From DASVBJ01 sp036375895 (GTDB lineage: Bacteria; Actinomycetota; Actinomycetes; JACCUZ01), in NCBI GenBank assembly GCA_036375895.1, contig DASVBJ010000300.1:1-5254 (forward strand): a stretch of DNA of 5,254 nucleotides, written 5' to 3'. This document shows, in pieces, positions 5,063-5,254 of this stretch; position 1 is the first letter of the stretch; every line of letters starts with the position of its first letter. The notes beneath the pieces are model-generated. The model was given only the letters and a program-made list of their open reading frames with translations, ran no database searches and was not told the origin of the DNA. The position numbers and the translations under genes are program-made.

Positions 5063-5125
5063 GTGAAGCGAGCCGATCCGGTCACAAAGCGTGCAGACAT
5101 GCACCCCAACCGAATCACGGCATGA
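5063..5125 (+). CDS. Candidate leaderless 20-codon upstream ORF (leader peptide)
   Basis: GTG 5063 opens a 20-codon frame ending in TGA 5123-5125, which overlaps the ATG at 5122 of the next gene as ATGA. The peptide contains KRAD twice (residues 2-5 and 9-12), with the Arg, Ala and Asp codons all differing at the third base between copies, then an internal Met and HPNRITA. There is no cysteine, tryptophan or other amino-acid run typical of attenuators, and no match I recognise. The start has a -10 box at leaderless distance; AAGG at 5052-5055 could also be read as a weak ribosome binding site if transcription began further upstream. The inferred role is coupling translation into the following gene, whose own ATG lacks a Shine-Dalgarno. 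It may also be a chance ORF in a 5' leader. Confidence 0.4.
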   Translation: MKRADPVTKRADMHPNRITA

Positions 5126-5254
5126 CCGCGGACATCGGCTATACGCATCGCTTTGTTGCCTCCTCCGACACGAGCAGGAAGAGCGCCCGCGCGTTCCTGG
5201 GACATGCCCTAAGGACGAGGCGGCAGTGGGTCTTCTACCTGCTCGTCCTGGCGC
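5122..5254 (+). CDS. N-terminus of an unidentified, probably membrane-associated protein (partial at right edge)
   Basis: 44 codons from ATG 5122 remain open to the right edge. The visible part is a polar, arginine-rich segment (SRKSARAFLGHALRTRRQ) followed by WVFYLLVLA, which looks like the beginning of a first membrane helix with positive charges on the cytoplasmic side. The frame is interrupted upstream, so 5122 is the earliest ATG close to the helix. No Shine-Dalgarno precedes it, and it overlaps the stop of a 20-codon upstream ORF, pointing to translation by coupling or re-initiation. It is divergent from the ABC operon. The family cannot be identified from this fragment; a sensor, transporter or other membrane protein would all fit. 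Confidence 0.5.
   Translation, partial: MTADIGYTHRFVASSDTSRKSARAFLGHALRTRRQWVFYLLVLA

Noticed and set aside
1..5254. CRISPR array, tRNA, rRNA or insertion sequence
   Set aside because: I saw no regularly spaced repeats, no tRNA cloverleaf or rRNA-like stretch, and no transposase motifs on either strand.

Overview
The window is GC-rich with strong G/C preference at third codon positions, frequent GTG starts and GGAGG-type ribosome binding sites. An ECF sigma factor of the SigE family is also present. Together these point to a high-GC actinomycete chromosome; nothing fixes the genus.

Layout from left to right. (1) Positions 2-139 hold the last 45 codons of an M23/LytM peptidoglycan endopeptidase. 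(2) Positions 290-2016 hold a two-gene plus-strand unit. A SigE-type ECF sigma factor is followed, with a 4-base GTGA overlap, by a single-pass membrane protein whose outer part looks like a seven-bladed beta-propeller. The second gene sits where an anti-sigma factor normally lies. (3) Positions 2017-2165 are a convergent intergenic gap with two weak hairpins. (4) Positions 2166-2693 (minus strand) hold a visibly less GC-rich stretch with a small nucleoside 2-deoxyribosyltransferase-like protein and a doubtful 66-codon ORF. A 9-bp inverted repeat lies close to both ends of this stretch. (5) Positions 2697-4867 (minus strand) encode a NatA/NatB-type ABC exporter: an ATPase, then a permease overlapping it by ATGA. 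(6) Positions 4868-5121 are a divergent control region with two abutting perfect inverted repeats, a pair of mutually exclusive small hairpins in the ABC leader, and a TAAGGT -10 box placed exactly for a leaderless GTG start. (7) From that GTG runs a 20-codon ORF that overlaps, by ATGA, the start of a further gene (5122 to the right edge, N-terminus only). That gene has no Shine-Dalgarno of its own.

The sigma factor and propeller protein probably form a signalling pair, with the propeller outside the cell and a short cytoplasmic arm available to contact the sigma factor. The ABC pair is self-contained. The divergent region probably controls both the ABC operon and the gene entering from the right edge. 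The least ordinary parts are the leaderless 20-codon ORF with its duplicated KRAD motif, the abutting dyads, the zinc-motif-free putative propeller anti-sigma, and the small low-GC cassette next to the ABC operon. None of these is proven to be a new system from sequence alone.
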